Position numbers and translations under genes: made by a program. Source: Candidatus Delongbacteria bacterium (lineage in GTDB: Bacteria > UBA4055). Taken from it: a stretch of 10,106 nucleotides of DNA. This document shows positions 1 through 6,904 of the stretch, in pieces; position 1 is the stretch's first letter; each line of letters opens with the position of its first letter. The stretch covers positions 33,231 through 43,336 of the forward strand of contig DMTS01000065.1 of NCBI GenBank assembly GCA_003477045.1, read 5' to 3'. The notes beneath the pieces are model-generated. The model made no database searches, was not told where the DNA came from, and worked only from the letters and a program-made list of their open reading frames with translations.

Positions 1-276
1 CATGTTCTTAACATAGTCAGCGTGACCGGGACAGTCAACATGGGCGTAATGCCTTTTTGTTGTCTCATATTCGATATGAGCGGTATTGATTGTAATACCT
101 CTTTCTTTTTCTTCCGGAGCTTTGTCGATCTCGTCGAACGCCATGATCTTCGCACCGGTAATTTTGTTCAGAACCAGAGTTATTGCCGCTGTAAGTGTAG
201 TCTTGCCATGGTCAACGTGACCTATGGTTCCGATGTTCACATGCGGTTTGGTCCTTTCAAATTTTTCCTTAGCCAT
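1..276 (-). CDS. tuf: Elongation factor Tu, N-terminal 92 residues (runs off the left edge)
   Basis: EF-Tu carries aminoacyl-tRNA to the ribosomal A site as a GTP complex in the cytoplasm. Only the first 92 codons are present. They read without interruption from the ATG at 274-276 to the window edge. The N-terminus MAKEKFERTKPHVNIGTIGH is canonical. The P-loop GHVDHGKT lies at residues 19-26, the switch I stretch RGITIN near 59-64, and the G3 motif DCPGH at 81-85. A strong Shine-Dalgarno site (GGAGG, 284-288) sits 7 bases upstream of the start. The gene follows fusA after 44 bases with no terminator between, so it is the fourth gene of the str operon. The rest of the gene, and whether S10-operon genes follow, lies outside the window. 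Identity is certain from sequence; nothing is unusual in the visible part. Confidence 0.97.
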   Translation of the reverse strand, partial: MAKEKFERTKPHVNIGTIGHVDHGKTTLTAAITLVLNKITGAKIMAFDEIDKAPEEKERGITINTAHIEYETTKRHYAHVDCPGHADYVKNM

Positions 277-320
277 TTAGTTTCCTCCGTAATAAACTTT
301 TAACTTTATACCTTTTAAAT

Positions 321-2396
321 TTAATTGTTATAAACATATCCGAATTTCTTAAGAGTTTTTTTTGTGTCCTCGTCAGTCATCGGTACGAATTCCTTGAACT
401 CCATTGTTGAAGATGCCCTTCCCTGAGACAGGTTTCTGAGCCTGTTTGTGTATCCGAACATTTCGGATAAAGGAACCGTAGCTCTAATGACCTGATATTC
501 GTTCCTTAGTTCGAGATCATCCACTTTCCCTCTTCTTGAATTTATATCGCCGGTCAGACTGCCGACATAGGGAAGAGGAGTGTGTATCTCCACTTTCATT
601 ACCGGCTCCAACAGCACTGTACCTGATTTGTCTGCCGCTTCTCTGAAAGCCAGATTTCCGCACACCTTGAAAGCCATTTCAGATGAATCTACCGGATGAT
701 AAGATCCGTCAGTAAGTTCAACTTTCAGATCGAGAATGGGATATCCCGCCAAAGGTCCAGATGTTATGGCATCCTTAATTCCGTCCTCTATTGCAGGAAT
801 ATATTCTTTCGGTATCCTTCCGCCTGTTATCTTATTAACAAAAACAAGTCCGCTGTTAGGTTCTCCGGGACCGATATTGAGTACTGCATGTGCGAACTGA
901 CCTTTTCCTCCGGTCTGCTTGATATGCCTGTAATTTACGGTCACCATCTTTCTCAGTCTTTCTTTGTAGGCTACCTGAGGAGCACCGACATTTACCTGAA
1001 GGTTGAATTCTCTTTTAAGCCTGTCGATTATTATCTCTAAATGAAGTTCTCCCATGCCTGATATGATAGTCTGCCCTGTTTCTTCGTTCTGTTTTATGAT
1101 GAAAGTAGGATCTTCTTCAGCAAGTTTTATAAGAGAATCTGTAAGTTTGTCAGAATCTGTTTTCGTCTTGGGTTCGATCGCCTGATGGACAACAGGAACA
1201 GGGAATTTTAAAGTCTCGAATCTGATCCTTTTGTTATTGTCGCACAGAGTATCGCCTGTCCTTGTATTCTTAAGACCGACCACTGCAACAATGTCTCCTG
1301 CCTGACAACTCTCTTTGTCCTCTCTTTTGTTGGACATCATCTGAAGTATCCTGCCGAACCTTTCTTTTTTCATGGTATGCGAATTAATAACTGCATCACC
1401 AACTTTAGCTCTGCCTGAATATATTCTCAGATAAATAAGTTTTCCAACATACGGATCGGTCATGACCTTAAAAGCATAAGCGGAGAACGGTTCTTCCGGA
1501 GACGGTTTCCTGGAGATTACTTCATCGCTGTCGCACATAAAACCCTGATACTCTTCTGTATCAGCCGGGGACGGCAAATAATCTATCACTCCGTCAAGCA
1601 AGGCCTGAACTCCCTTATTTTTAAATGACGATCCGCAGAAAACAGGTACTATTTTCAGATCCAGAGTTGCTTTTCTGATAGCTGTTTTAAGCTTTTGTTC
1701 GGAAATTTCTTTTCCTTCGAGAAAAAGTTCCATAAGATGGTCGTCGTATTCCGATATCGATTCAAGAAGAAGCTCCCTGTAGTGATGCGTGATCTTCATA
1801 AGGTCTTCAGGGATATCTATCTCTTCGAAAATAAGACCGTCTTCCTGCTTGTACATTCTTGCCTTCAGCTGAATCAGATCGATCACACCTGCGAACATTT
1901 CTCCCATACCTACGGGTATTTGTAATGCTACAGGATGTGCTCCGAGCCTTTCAGATATCATATCAAGAACGTTATAGAAGTCAGACCCGACTCTGTCCAT
2001 CTTGTTCACGAAAGCTATTCGCGGAACTTTGTAATGATCAGCCTGCCTCCATACGGTTTCAGACTGAGGTTCGACCCCGCCTACACCGCAGAACAAAGCG
2101 ATCGCTCCGTCAAGAACTCTTAAGGATCTTTCAACTTCAACAGTAAAATCCACATGACCGGGAGTATCGATAATATTTATAGAATGACCTTTCCACTCGC
2201 ATGTAGTGGCTGCTGAAGTGATGGTTATACCTCTTTCCTGTTCCTGAGGCATCCAGTCCATAACTGCCGTTCCGTCATGCACTTCGCCCACTTTATGAAC
2301 TTTGCCTGTATAGAACAAAATCCTCTCGGTTGTAGTGGTTTTACCTGCATCGATATGGGCCATTATCCCGATATTTCTTAGATTTTCAAGAGCCAT
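321..2396 (-). CDS. fusA: Elongation factor G
   Basis: EF-G is the ribosomal translocase, which hydrolyses GTP to move tRNA and mRNA after peptide bond formation. The protein has 691 residues, the normal full length. The G domain shows the P-loop AHIDAGKT (13-20), RGITITSAAT (55-64), DTPGH (77-81), NKMD (131-134) and GSS (255-257). Domain II follows at about 300-400, and then the SGMGELHLEI stretch (446-455) of domain III. Domain IV includes GSYHPVDSSEMAFK (564-577), and domain V ends with LSEMFGYTNRLRNLSQGR (643-660). The start lies only 5 bases past the rpsG stop. No good Shine-Dalgarno site is present: the nearest AGG is 11 bases upstream, inside the last rpsG codons, so translation is probably coupled to rpsG. 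The G-domain wording FCGVGGVEPQ (102-111) differs from the DAVAGVEPQ of common EF-G and recalls the alternative bacterial/mitochondrial-like EF-G subgroup; that placement is my inference. Confidence 0.97.
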   Translation of the reverse strand: MALENLRNIGIMAHIDAGKTTTTERILFYTGKVHKVGEVHDGTAVMDWMPQEQERGITITSAATTCEWKGHSINIIDTPGHVDFTVEVERSLRVLDGAIALFCGVGGVEPQSETVWRQADHYKVPRIAFVNKMDRVGSDFYNVLDMISERLGAHPVALQIPVGMGEMFAGVIDLIQLKARMYKQEDGLIFEEIDIPEDLMKITHHYRELLLESISEYDDHLMELFLEGKEISEQKLKTAIRKATLDLKIVPVFCGSSFKNKGVQALLDGVIDYLPSPADTEEYQGFMCDSDEVISRKPSPEEPFSAYAFKVMTDPYVGKLIYLRIYSGRAKVGDAVINSHTMKKERFGRILQMMSNKREDKESCQAGDIVAVVGLKNTRTGDTLCDNNKRIRFETLKFPVPVVHQAIEPKTKTDSDKLTDSLIKLAEEDPTFIIKQNEETGQTIISGMGELHLEIIIDRLKREFNLQVNVGAPQVAYKERLRKMVTVNYRHIKQTGGKGQFAHAVLNIGPGEPNSGLVFVNKITGGRIPKEYIPAIEDGIKDAITSGPLAGYPILDLKVELTDGSYHPVDSSEMAFKVCGNLAFREAADKSGTVLLEPVMKVEIHTPLPYVGSLTGDINSRRGKVDDLELRNEYQVIRATVPLSEMFGYTNRLRNLSQGRASSTMEFKEFVPMTDEDTKKTLKKFGYVYNN

Positions 2397-2401
2397 TCTT
2401 T

Positions 2402-2875
2402 TTAGAACCTAAAATGAGCAAAAGCTTTGTTGGCTTCAGCCATTTTATGCATATCTTCCTTTTTCTTTATTGATGATCCTTCGTTTTTCGAAGCTGCTAT
2501 CAGTTCGTCCGCAAGCTTGGACGACATGGATTTTCCGCTTCTCTTTCTTGAATTGGCAATTATCCACCTGATTGCTAAAGCTTCTTTTCTCTCAGACCTG
2601 ATCTCTAAAGGAACCTGCACATTCGCACCGCCGATCCTTCTGGATTTTACTTCGAGAACAGGTTTAACATTCTCGATAGCCTGTCTGAAAATTTCATTCC
2701 CCTTTTTACCCTTTTCTTTCTGCTCGATCGAATCGAGAGCCGAGTAAAAAATACCTTCGGAAATTGATTTCTTTCCTGATCTCATCATGTTGTTGATGAA
2801 TCTCGCGATCACCATATCTTTGTATAACGGATCAGGCAGAATTTTTCTTTTGATTGTCTTAGATCTTCTGGACAT
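2402..2875 (-). CDS. rpsG: 30S ribosomal protein S7 (uS7)
   Basis: S7 is a primary 16S rRNA-binding protein that nucleates assembly of the 30S head and contacts the tRNA exit site. The product has 157 residues, the usual length of about 156. The family signature spans roughly residues 15-46 (DPLYKDMVIARFINNMM, then SGKKS). EVKSRRIGGANVQVP (75-89) is the conserved rRNA-binding hairpin region, and the C-terminus reads EANKAFAHFRF. A good ribosome binding site (GAGGA, 2881-2885) precedes the ATG. The gene lies 16 bases after rpsL and 5 bases before fusA, as expected for the str operon. In E. coli S7 represses its own operon by binding a long rpsL-rpsG spacer. The spacer here is too short for such a structure, so any feedback must work differently. 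Confidence 0.98.
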   Translation of the reverse strand: MSRRSKTIKRKILPDPLYKDMVIARFINNMMRSGKKSISEGIFYSALDSIEQKEKGKKGNEIFRQAIENVKPVLEVKSRRIGGANVQVPLEIRSERKEALAIRWIIANSRKRSGKSMSSKLADELIAASKNEGSSIKKKEDMHKMAEANKAFAHFRF

Positions 2876-2891
2876 TTAAATCCTCATCCTT

Positions 2892-3266
2892 TTACTTTTT
2901 AGGCCTTTTTGCACCGTATTTAGAACGGGCCTGCAGTCTGTTCGTCACACCTGCCGTATCCTGGGTTCCCCTTATTATGTGATATCTCACACCGGGAAGA
3001 TCCTTTACCCTGCCGCCTCTTATCAGAACAACTGCATGTTCCTGCAGATTGTGTCCCTCTCCGGGTATGTAAGCCCATACTTCCATTGAGTTTGACAGCC
3101 TTATTCTCGCCACTTTTCTCAAAGCTGAATTAGGCTTTTTTGGTGTCATTGTCGTGATCTTTGTACAGACACCTCTTTTTTGAGGACAACTTTGCAACGC
3201 GGGAGACTTTGTCTTTTTCTTGATGACCTGTCTTCCGAATTTTACTAATTGGTTGATTGTTGGCAT
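2892..3266 (-). CDS. rpsL: 30S ribosomal protein S12 (uS12)
   Basis: S12 lies at the decoding centre of the 30S subunit and affects accuracy and streptomycin response. The protein has 124 residues, the normal length. The S12 signature TPKKPNSALRK (41-51) and the loop GEGHNLQEHAVVLIRGG (69-85) followed by RVKDLPGVRYH are intact. Lys43 and Lys88, the classic sites of streptomycin-resistance substitutions, are wild type, so nothing in S12 predicts resistance. Asp89, the residue methylthiolated by RimO in E. coli, is present. The ATG follows a GGAGA ribosome binding site. This is the first gene of the str operon, downstream of a consensus-like promoter and a structured leader of about 120 nt. Confidence 0.98.
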   Translation of the reverse strand: MPTINQLVKFGRQVIKKKTKSPALQSCPQKRGVCTKITTMTPKKPNSALRKVARIRLSNSMEVWAYIPGEGHNLQEHAVVLIRGGRVKDLPGVRYHIIRGTQDTAGVTNRLQARSKYGAKRPKK

Positions 3267-3331
3267 TAACTTTCTCCAATATAATCTTTTCTATGTTAAT
3301 AGTTTCTTAACCGTCCGCGCCACGCTCTACT

Positions 3332-3387
3332 AAAATTCCGGATAATGTATCACGCTTGTTTTCTACGCTAAATCCACCCGAAATTTT
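3332..3387 (-). promoter_or_regulatory. Predicted 5' leader hairpin of the str operon mRNA
   Basis: On the minus strand, the 14 bases at 3374-3387 can pair with the 14 bases at 3332-3345 without mismatch if G-U pairs are allowed (10 Watson-Crick and 4 G-U). The enclosed loop is 28 nt (3346-3373). The 5' arm begins within a few bases of the transcription start expected from the promoter at 3398-3426, so the hairpin would form the very 5' end of the mRNA. No T-run follows it, so it is not an intrinsic terminator. A role in mRNA stability or ribosomal-protein feedback is inference only. Confidence 0.45.
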
Positions 3388-3397
3388 GCGGAAAACG

Positions 3398-3426
3398 AAT
3401 ATAACAAGATTAAATTTCATTGTCAA
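3398..3426 (-). promoter_or_regulatory. Sigma-70-type promoter of the str operon
   Basis: A perfect -35 box TTGACA (3421-3426) is followed by a 17-base spacer and the -10 box TATATT (3398-3403), one base off consensus. An A-tract just upstream of the -35 box (about 3431-3436) could serve as an UP element. Transcription would start near 3387-3391 and give a leader of about 120 nt before rpsL. The box quality suits a strongly expressed ribosomal operon. Confidence 0.85.
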
Positions 3427-3460
3427 TATCTTTTTTCGGAAAATACTGTTTATTTTTTAG

Positions 3461-4891
3461 TTATTTGTCTATTTCTGTTATCTTGGATCCCGGAAAATAA
3501 AAGTCTAAAATTTCAATAAAATTTCTACCTTCAGAAGCCATTCCGCATGCGCCTATCTGACACATTCCTGCCCCGTGCCCGAAACCTGCTCCCCGAAAGA
3601 TAAAATCCTCCGGCAGTCCGTTCTTTCCGGTCTTATTTTTTTCAACATAAAAATTTGCACTGTAAAGAGGCGGTTTTCCCAATTTTTTTCTGATATTTAA
3701 TTCCTTATTAATAGTAATTGAAGTTTTTGATCCTGTAATTATGACACTTTTCGCCTTGCCGGACGGACCTCTTCCAAGTACTGAAATATCCTTTAGATCG
3801 CCTATATCAGTTCCAGTTGTTGATTTTATTGTGCTTTCAAGTTTTTTTCTATTAACTTTCAATTCCCATCTGAAGTATTTTTTTGTAAAATCAAGTCCGG
3901 GGTTAAGGCCTTTTTTTTCAATGTTACAGTAAGAATCGGGTCTTGAATCTATCCACTTCCTGAAATTATTTTCCTTACTGAGATCCCCGAATTTGAAGTC
4001 TTCTGAACCTCCGCACGGTTTCGATTCAAGGTAAGGAAGCGTATTTCCGCCCCAGATTATGTCATTTTTTTCAAGATATCCACCGCATACCGAATGAAAG
4101 AACGCTTCAAGGGGCTTACCCCCGTAGGTAAGAACCATACCTCTTGTGTCATCGACAGCCTTACTTGTCTTGTCTGAAATATTGTCAAGCCCTGTATAGA
4201 CCTGACTGTAAACATCGCTCGAAAGAGAATAAGGTTTATCTTTATATTTTTTTCCTATCTTTGAATAGATATTTGTCCTTGCCAGAATTGCCTGAGCCTT
4301 TAAGGCTTCTTCGGGTGACTGTGCGGACATTTCAGACGGTACAACTCCGTACAGATATTGCTCTATCCCGACTTCGTTCACCACAGTTATCCTGCCGTTA
4401 ATATTAATGAATTCAATGTTTCCTTTATAGCTTCTCGACTTCGTTTGCTCCCAATGCCAGCCCTTACCCGACTGTATCTTTCCGATCCTTACATATGAAG
4501 ATATCTGTTCTGGTTTGAATATAAGCTCTTTATCAACTGTTATTTTCTCTCCTGTTTCCGTATTTTCAAGAAATATTTCGTTATCCTTTGAAGTCACCTT
4601 CCATGATCCTGTCGAGCGCTTTTTTGTGAAAATTATCTTATCTCCGCTGTAGATAGAATATAATCCAGAATAAGAAAAAAGAACATTTAACTCATTCTCA
4701 AGTATGCCTACACGCACAAAATTTTTTCCTGTAATTTCTGTTTCCTCGATTTTTTCGGGCACAGGTTGTTTTTTTATGCTCATTTCAGATATGATCCTTT
4801 CTGAAATGGGTTCGCCTTTATCAACAGCCGTTGGAGTACAGCCGATGACAATAAAAATAAAAACCTTTAGTATTTGTTTAATTGATTTCAT
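3461..4891 (-). CDS. SpoIID/LytB-domain lipoprotein, probable peptidoglycan lytic transglycosylase
   Basis: The protein has 476 residues. A hydrophobic signal ends in a lipobox-like VIGC with Cys18, so it is probably a lipoprotein anchored in the envelope. Residues 20-150 form a less conserved region, perhaps strand-rich. The SpoIID domain starts near 160 with NEVGIEQYLYGVVPSEM (172-188). Glu187 matches the catalytic glutamate of SpoIID, which cleaves peptidoglycan glycan strands that lack stem peptides. EALKAQAILART (195-206), FFHSVCGGYLE (264-274) and the C-terminal GAGFGHGAGMCQIGACGMA (434-452) are further family hallmarks. Cys269 and Cys293 could pair or bind metal; this is unproven. The start has an AGGGA ribosome binding site. 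It lies 39 bases after a response regulator gene and probably shares its transcript. SpoIID was named for endospore engulfment, but LytB/SpoIID-like proteins also occur in non-sporulating bacteria, and no sporulation gene is seen here. Confidence 0.88.
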   Translation of the reverse strand: MKSIKQILKVFIFIVIGCTPTAVDKGEPISERIISEMSIKKQPVPEKIEETEITGKNFVRVGILENELNVLFSYSGLYSIYSGDKIIFTKKRSTGSWKVTSKDNEIFLENTETGEKITVDKELIFKPEQISSYVRIGKIQSGKGWHWEQTKSRSYKGNIEFININGRITVVNEVGIEQYLYGVVPSEMSAQSPEEALKAQAILARTNIYSKIGKKYKDKPYSLSSDVYSQVYTGLDNISDKTSKAVDDTRGMVLTYGGKPLEAFFHSVCGGYLEKNDIIWGGNTLPYLESKPCGGSEDFKFGDLSKENNFRKWIDSRPDSYCNIEKKGLNPGLDFTKKYFRWELKVNRKKLESTIKSTTGTDIGDLKDISVLGRGPSGKAKSVIITGSKTSITINKELNIRKKLGKPPLYSANFYVEKNKTGKNGLPEDFIFRGAGFGHGAGMCQIGACGMASEGRNFIEILDFYFPGSKITEIDK

Positions 4892-4930
4892 TTATTTTCC
4901 CTAAAGCAGGAAAAGATCGGCATGAGAAGA

Positions 4931-5308
4931 TCACTCATACTGGTTGAGTTGTTGTATCCTTTTAAGGATCAGAAGAAGTTCTTTATTGCGGAAAGGTTTT
5001 GTGATGTAGCCGTCAGCTCCGAGATTTAGAGCTTCAGTAGTAGTGTATTCTTCAGAAAAACCTGTCATTATAACGGCTGAAATGTTTTTATGCTTCTCTT
5101 TTATGTTTTTGAGCAGTTCCAGCCCGTCCATTTCAGGCATTTTCATATCTGTGATCACGATATCTATCTCTTCTTTACCGAGAATTCCAAGAGCCTTAAT
5201 TCCATTCTGAGCGGTAAAACAGCAAAACTCTTTCTCGGTAAAAAAAGTTTTCAGCATCTGCAGCATGTTCTCTTCGTCGTCAACGATTAAAATATTGAAC
5301 TTTCTCAT
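4931..5308 (-). CDS. Single-domain response regulator (CheY-like receiver)
   Basis: The whole 125-residue protein is one phosphoacceptor receiver domain with no output domain. The acidic pocket Asp10-Asp11-Glu12 follows the first strand (ILIVDDEE). Asp54 in VITDMKMPEMDG is the predicted phosphorylation site. Thr82 (VIMTG) and Lys104 (ITKPF) complete the active site, and Tyr101 occupies the aromatic switch position. It would receive phosphate from a histidine kinase and act by protein-protein contact, as CheY or Spo0F do. No kinase is encoded in the window, so the partner is unknown. The ribosome binding site is AGGGAAG. The gene has its own predicted promoter and lies 39 bases ahead of the SpoIID-type lipoprotein gene, which suggests co-transcription but not necessarily shared function. 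Confidence 0.93.
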   Translation of the reverse strand: MRKFNILIVDDEENMLQMLKTFFTEKEFCCFTAQNGIKALGILGKEEIDIVITDMKMPEMDGLELLKNIKEKHKNISAVIMTGFSEEYTTTEALNLGADGYITKPFRNKELLLILKRIQQLNQYE

Positions 5309-5356
5309 TATTCACTTCCCTTTAAATTGACTGTTTGCGACAAATTTCATCTGTAC

Positions 5357-5385
5357 AATATAAAGTTCAATATGACTGAAATCAA
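5357..5385 (-). promoter_or_regulatory. Predicted sigma-70-type promoter for the response regulator and SpoIID-type genes
   Basis: The -35 box TTGATT (5380-5385), a 17-base spacer and the -10 box TATATT (5357-5362) lie in the 88-base gap between the phosphatase stop and the response regulator start. Transcription would begin near 5350, about 40 bases ahead of the ATG. The -10 box and spacing match the str promoter exactly, which strengthens the call. Confidence 0.6.
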
Positions 5386-5396
5386 TAGAAAAAGGT

Positions 5397-6008
5397 TCAA
5401 TATCGGATTTTCGGATATTTTTCTGACAGTTTAAAATATGTTTTAGCTATAATAAACCCTAATAGAGATCCCAGCGACCAGCCGAAAAGCACATCTGAAG
5501 GATAATGAACCCCGAGATAAAGCCTTGAAAGTCCGATAAGAATTGAAACCAGAATAAATAATGCCGCCGGTTTTCTGTAAAATATGCTCAGAATGACGGC
5601 TGCAGACATTGAATTCGCTGCGTGTGACGACACAAATGAAAATGAAGATTTATAAGACGATATTCCGTCTGTCATCACCCATAAATGAGCCTTAGCTTTC
5701 CAAAAATACAAACCTTCCAGCACCTGACATGGTCTGGAGCGTTCAAATATCGGCTTGATCATCCTTGAAGATATTATGTCGGAAAGCCCGACAGCTATCA
5801 GGGCGACTAGAACTGCGGCAATAAACTTTCTGAATGAATCAGGTTTTTTTTTATTTAAATAATGTCCTGTCAAAATTATTGCGGGTATAAATATCAGAGC
5901 TGACCTTCGGTCTGAAAAAAAAATGAAAATATAATTTAAAATATCTGAATGTATTGACCGGTTGAAGAAAAAAAGGATGCTTTTATCTAATTCACTTATC
6001 GAATTCAT
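5397..6008 (-). CDS. PAP2-family membrane phosphatase
   Basis: The 203-residue protein is an integral membrane phosphatase of the type-2 phosphatidic acid phosphatase family. Members remove phosphate from lipids such as undecaprenyl pyrophosphate or phosphatidylglycerophosphate. Motif 1 is KPIFERSRP (Lys85, Arg92, Pro93) and motif 3 is SRLYLGVHYPSD (Arg162, His168, Asp172). The middle motif, usually PSGH, reads VSSH (126-129): the general-acid His129 is kept, but Pro and Gly are replaced. Hydrophobic segments lie near 37-50, 62-80, 130-144, 147-163 and 173-190. The start overlaps the stop of the upstream gene by four bases (ATGA), so translation is probably coupled. The AAGG site 10 bases upstream is weak. 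The substrate cannot be told from sequence. Confidence 0.9.
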   Translation of the reverse strand: MNSISELDKSILFFFNRSIHSDILNYIFIFFSDRRSALIFIPAIILTGHYLNKKKPDSFRKFIAAVLVALIAVGLSDIISSRMIKPIFERSRPCQVLEGLYFWKAKAHLWVMTDGISSYKSSFSFVSSHAANSMSAAVILSIFYRKPAALFILVSILIGLSRLYLGVHYPSDVLFGWSLGSLLGFIIAKTYFKLSEKYPKIRY

Positions 6009-6904
6009 TTTTTTATATACCTTGAAAAAGAACTTACTTTGACCGCGCCTTTATTAAAAAGCTCTCTGATCATAACTTCATGTTGCGCATTGACAACGAA
6101 CTCGGCTTTGGTCACTTTCATATCTGCGCATATTTTTATCACCCTGTTTACTACTGCTATAGAATTATTCTGTAAGCTTTCATGAATATTATAATTCAAA
6201 AGTCTGATTTTATCCTTGAGTCCGGAAGTGAATGCAGGCATAATAAAGCCCGATAATTCATTTTTCAAATACATCATTTCCCACAGTTCTTCGCTGAAAT
6301 ACCCGTCATCAAGATAGTCCTGGTAAAAAAGCGCAGGGTCAGTATTTTCAAAATATCTCGATAGTTCATTATGCTCAAATACTGTCCTGAACCTTTCCTC
6401 AGGTTCAAGAGCAGTAAAAGGTGCAAAAGAGATACCGTCGGGAATTTCGGTATTTATTCCTCCTGAAATTTTTAAACCTAATTCTATATATTCGCCTACT
6501 TTCTCGTAGCCATACCGCTTTGCAAAAGTTTTCATCACCTCTGAAAAAACAGTATCTTCGTGAAATACGATCTCCAGTCGGTCTGATGCACTGAAGTAGA
6601 ATTCGTCACTGCTAAGGAAGTCATAGATAAGTCCGACCGCTTCGGCAGTTTTTTTACTGTCCGAAACTGCTTTAGGGCTGATCACAGGCGTTTTTTCCCA
6701 GATCCTTCTCGTGTTATTTCTGTATATTTCAGCCTGCAGATAAGACTTTCCGCTGTCAGTAACTAAAAAATAGTCTCCTTCTTTGGCTGCGCCTGATTCG
6801 AACATCCGCTGAAGCTGGTAGGAATATGCCTCGGCAGTATCCGGAGGGAAAAAATCTCTCAAATAATCCGATGCATTTTTATGCCTGATGATATGTAGTT
6901 CCAT
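6005..6904 (-). CDS. Uncharacterised protein, probable divergent tandem GNAT-fold
   Basis: I do not recognise a named family for this 299-residue protein. It is soluble, with no signal peptide or membrane segment. Both halves end in a pattern common at the close of GNAT acetyltransferase domains. The first is MKTFAKRYGYEKVGEYIELGL (124-144), where YGYEKVG resembles the usual 'lyek-GF' turn. The second runs from NAQHEVMIRELFNKGAVKV (272-290) to SRYIKK at the C-terminus. Two GNAT-like halves, the first perhaps degenerate, are therefore plausible. I cannot see a clear acetyl-CoA loop (Q/RxxGxG/A), so enzymatic activity is doubtful. The ATG shares one base with the ychF stop (TAATG) and no strong Shine-Dalgarno site precedes it, so expression probably depends on ychF translation. 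The real ORF status is secure; the fold is inference. Confidence 0.55.
   Translation of the reverse strand: MELHIIRHKNASDYLRDFFPPDTAEAYSYQLQRMFESGAAKEGDYFLVTDSGKSYLQAEIYRNNTRRIWEKTPVISPKAVSDSKKTAEAVGLIYDFLSSDEFYFSASDRLEIVFHEDTVFSEVMKTFAKRYGYEKVGEYIELGLKISGGINTEIPDGISFAPFTALEPEERFRTVFEHNELSRYFENTDPALFYQDYLDDGYFSEELWEMMYLKNELSGFIMPAFTSGLKDKIRLLNYNIHESLQNNSIAVVNRVIKICADMKVTKAEFVVNAQHEVMIRELFNKGAVKVSSFSRYIKK

Noticed and set aside
277..320. Possible separate tuf promoter in the fusA-tuf gap (TATAAA)
   Set aside because: No acceptable -35 box lies at the right distance; the gap is AT-rich throughout and the str promoter accounts for tuf expression.
3295..3311. Small inverted repeat GTTAA/TTAAC before the rpsL ribosome binding site
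   Set aside because: Five AT-rich base pairs with a 7-base loop are expected by chance in this composition.
5389..5419. Possible terminator at the end of the PAP2 gene
   Set aside because: The stem is only 6 bp, AT-rich and inside coding sequence, and the T-run is separated from it by five bases.
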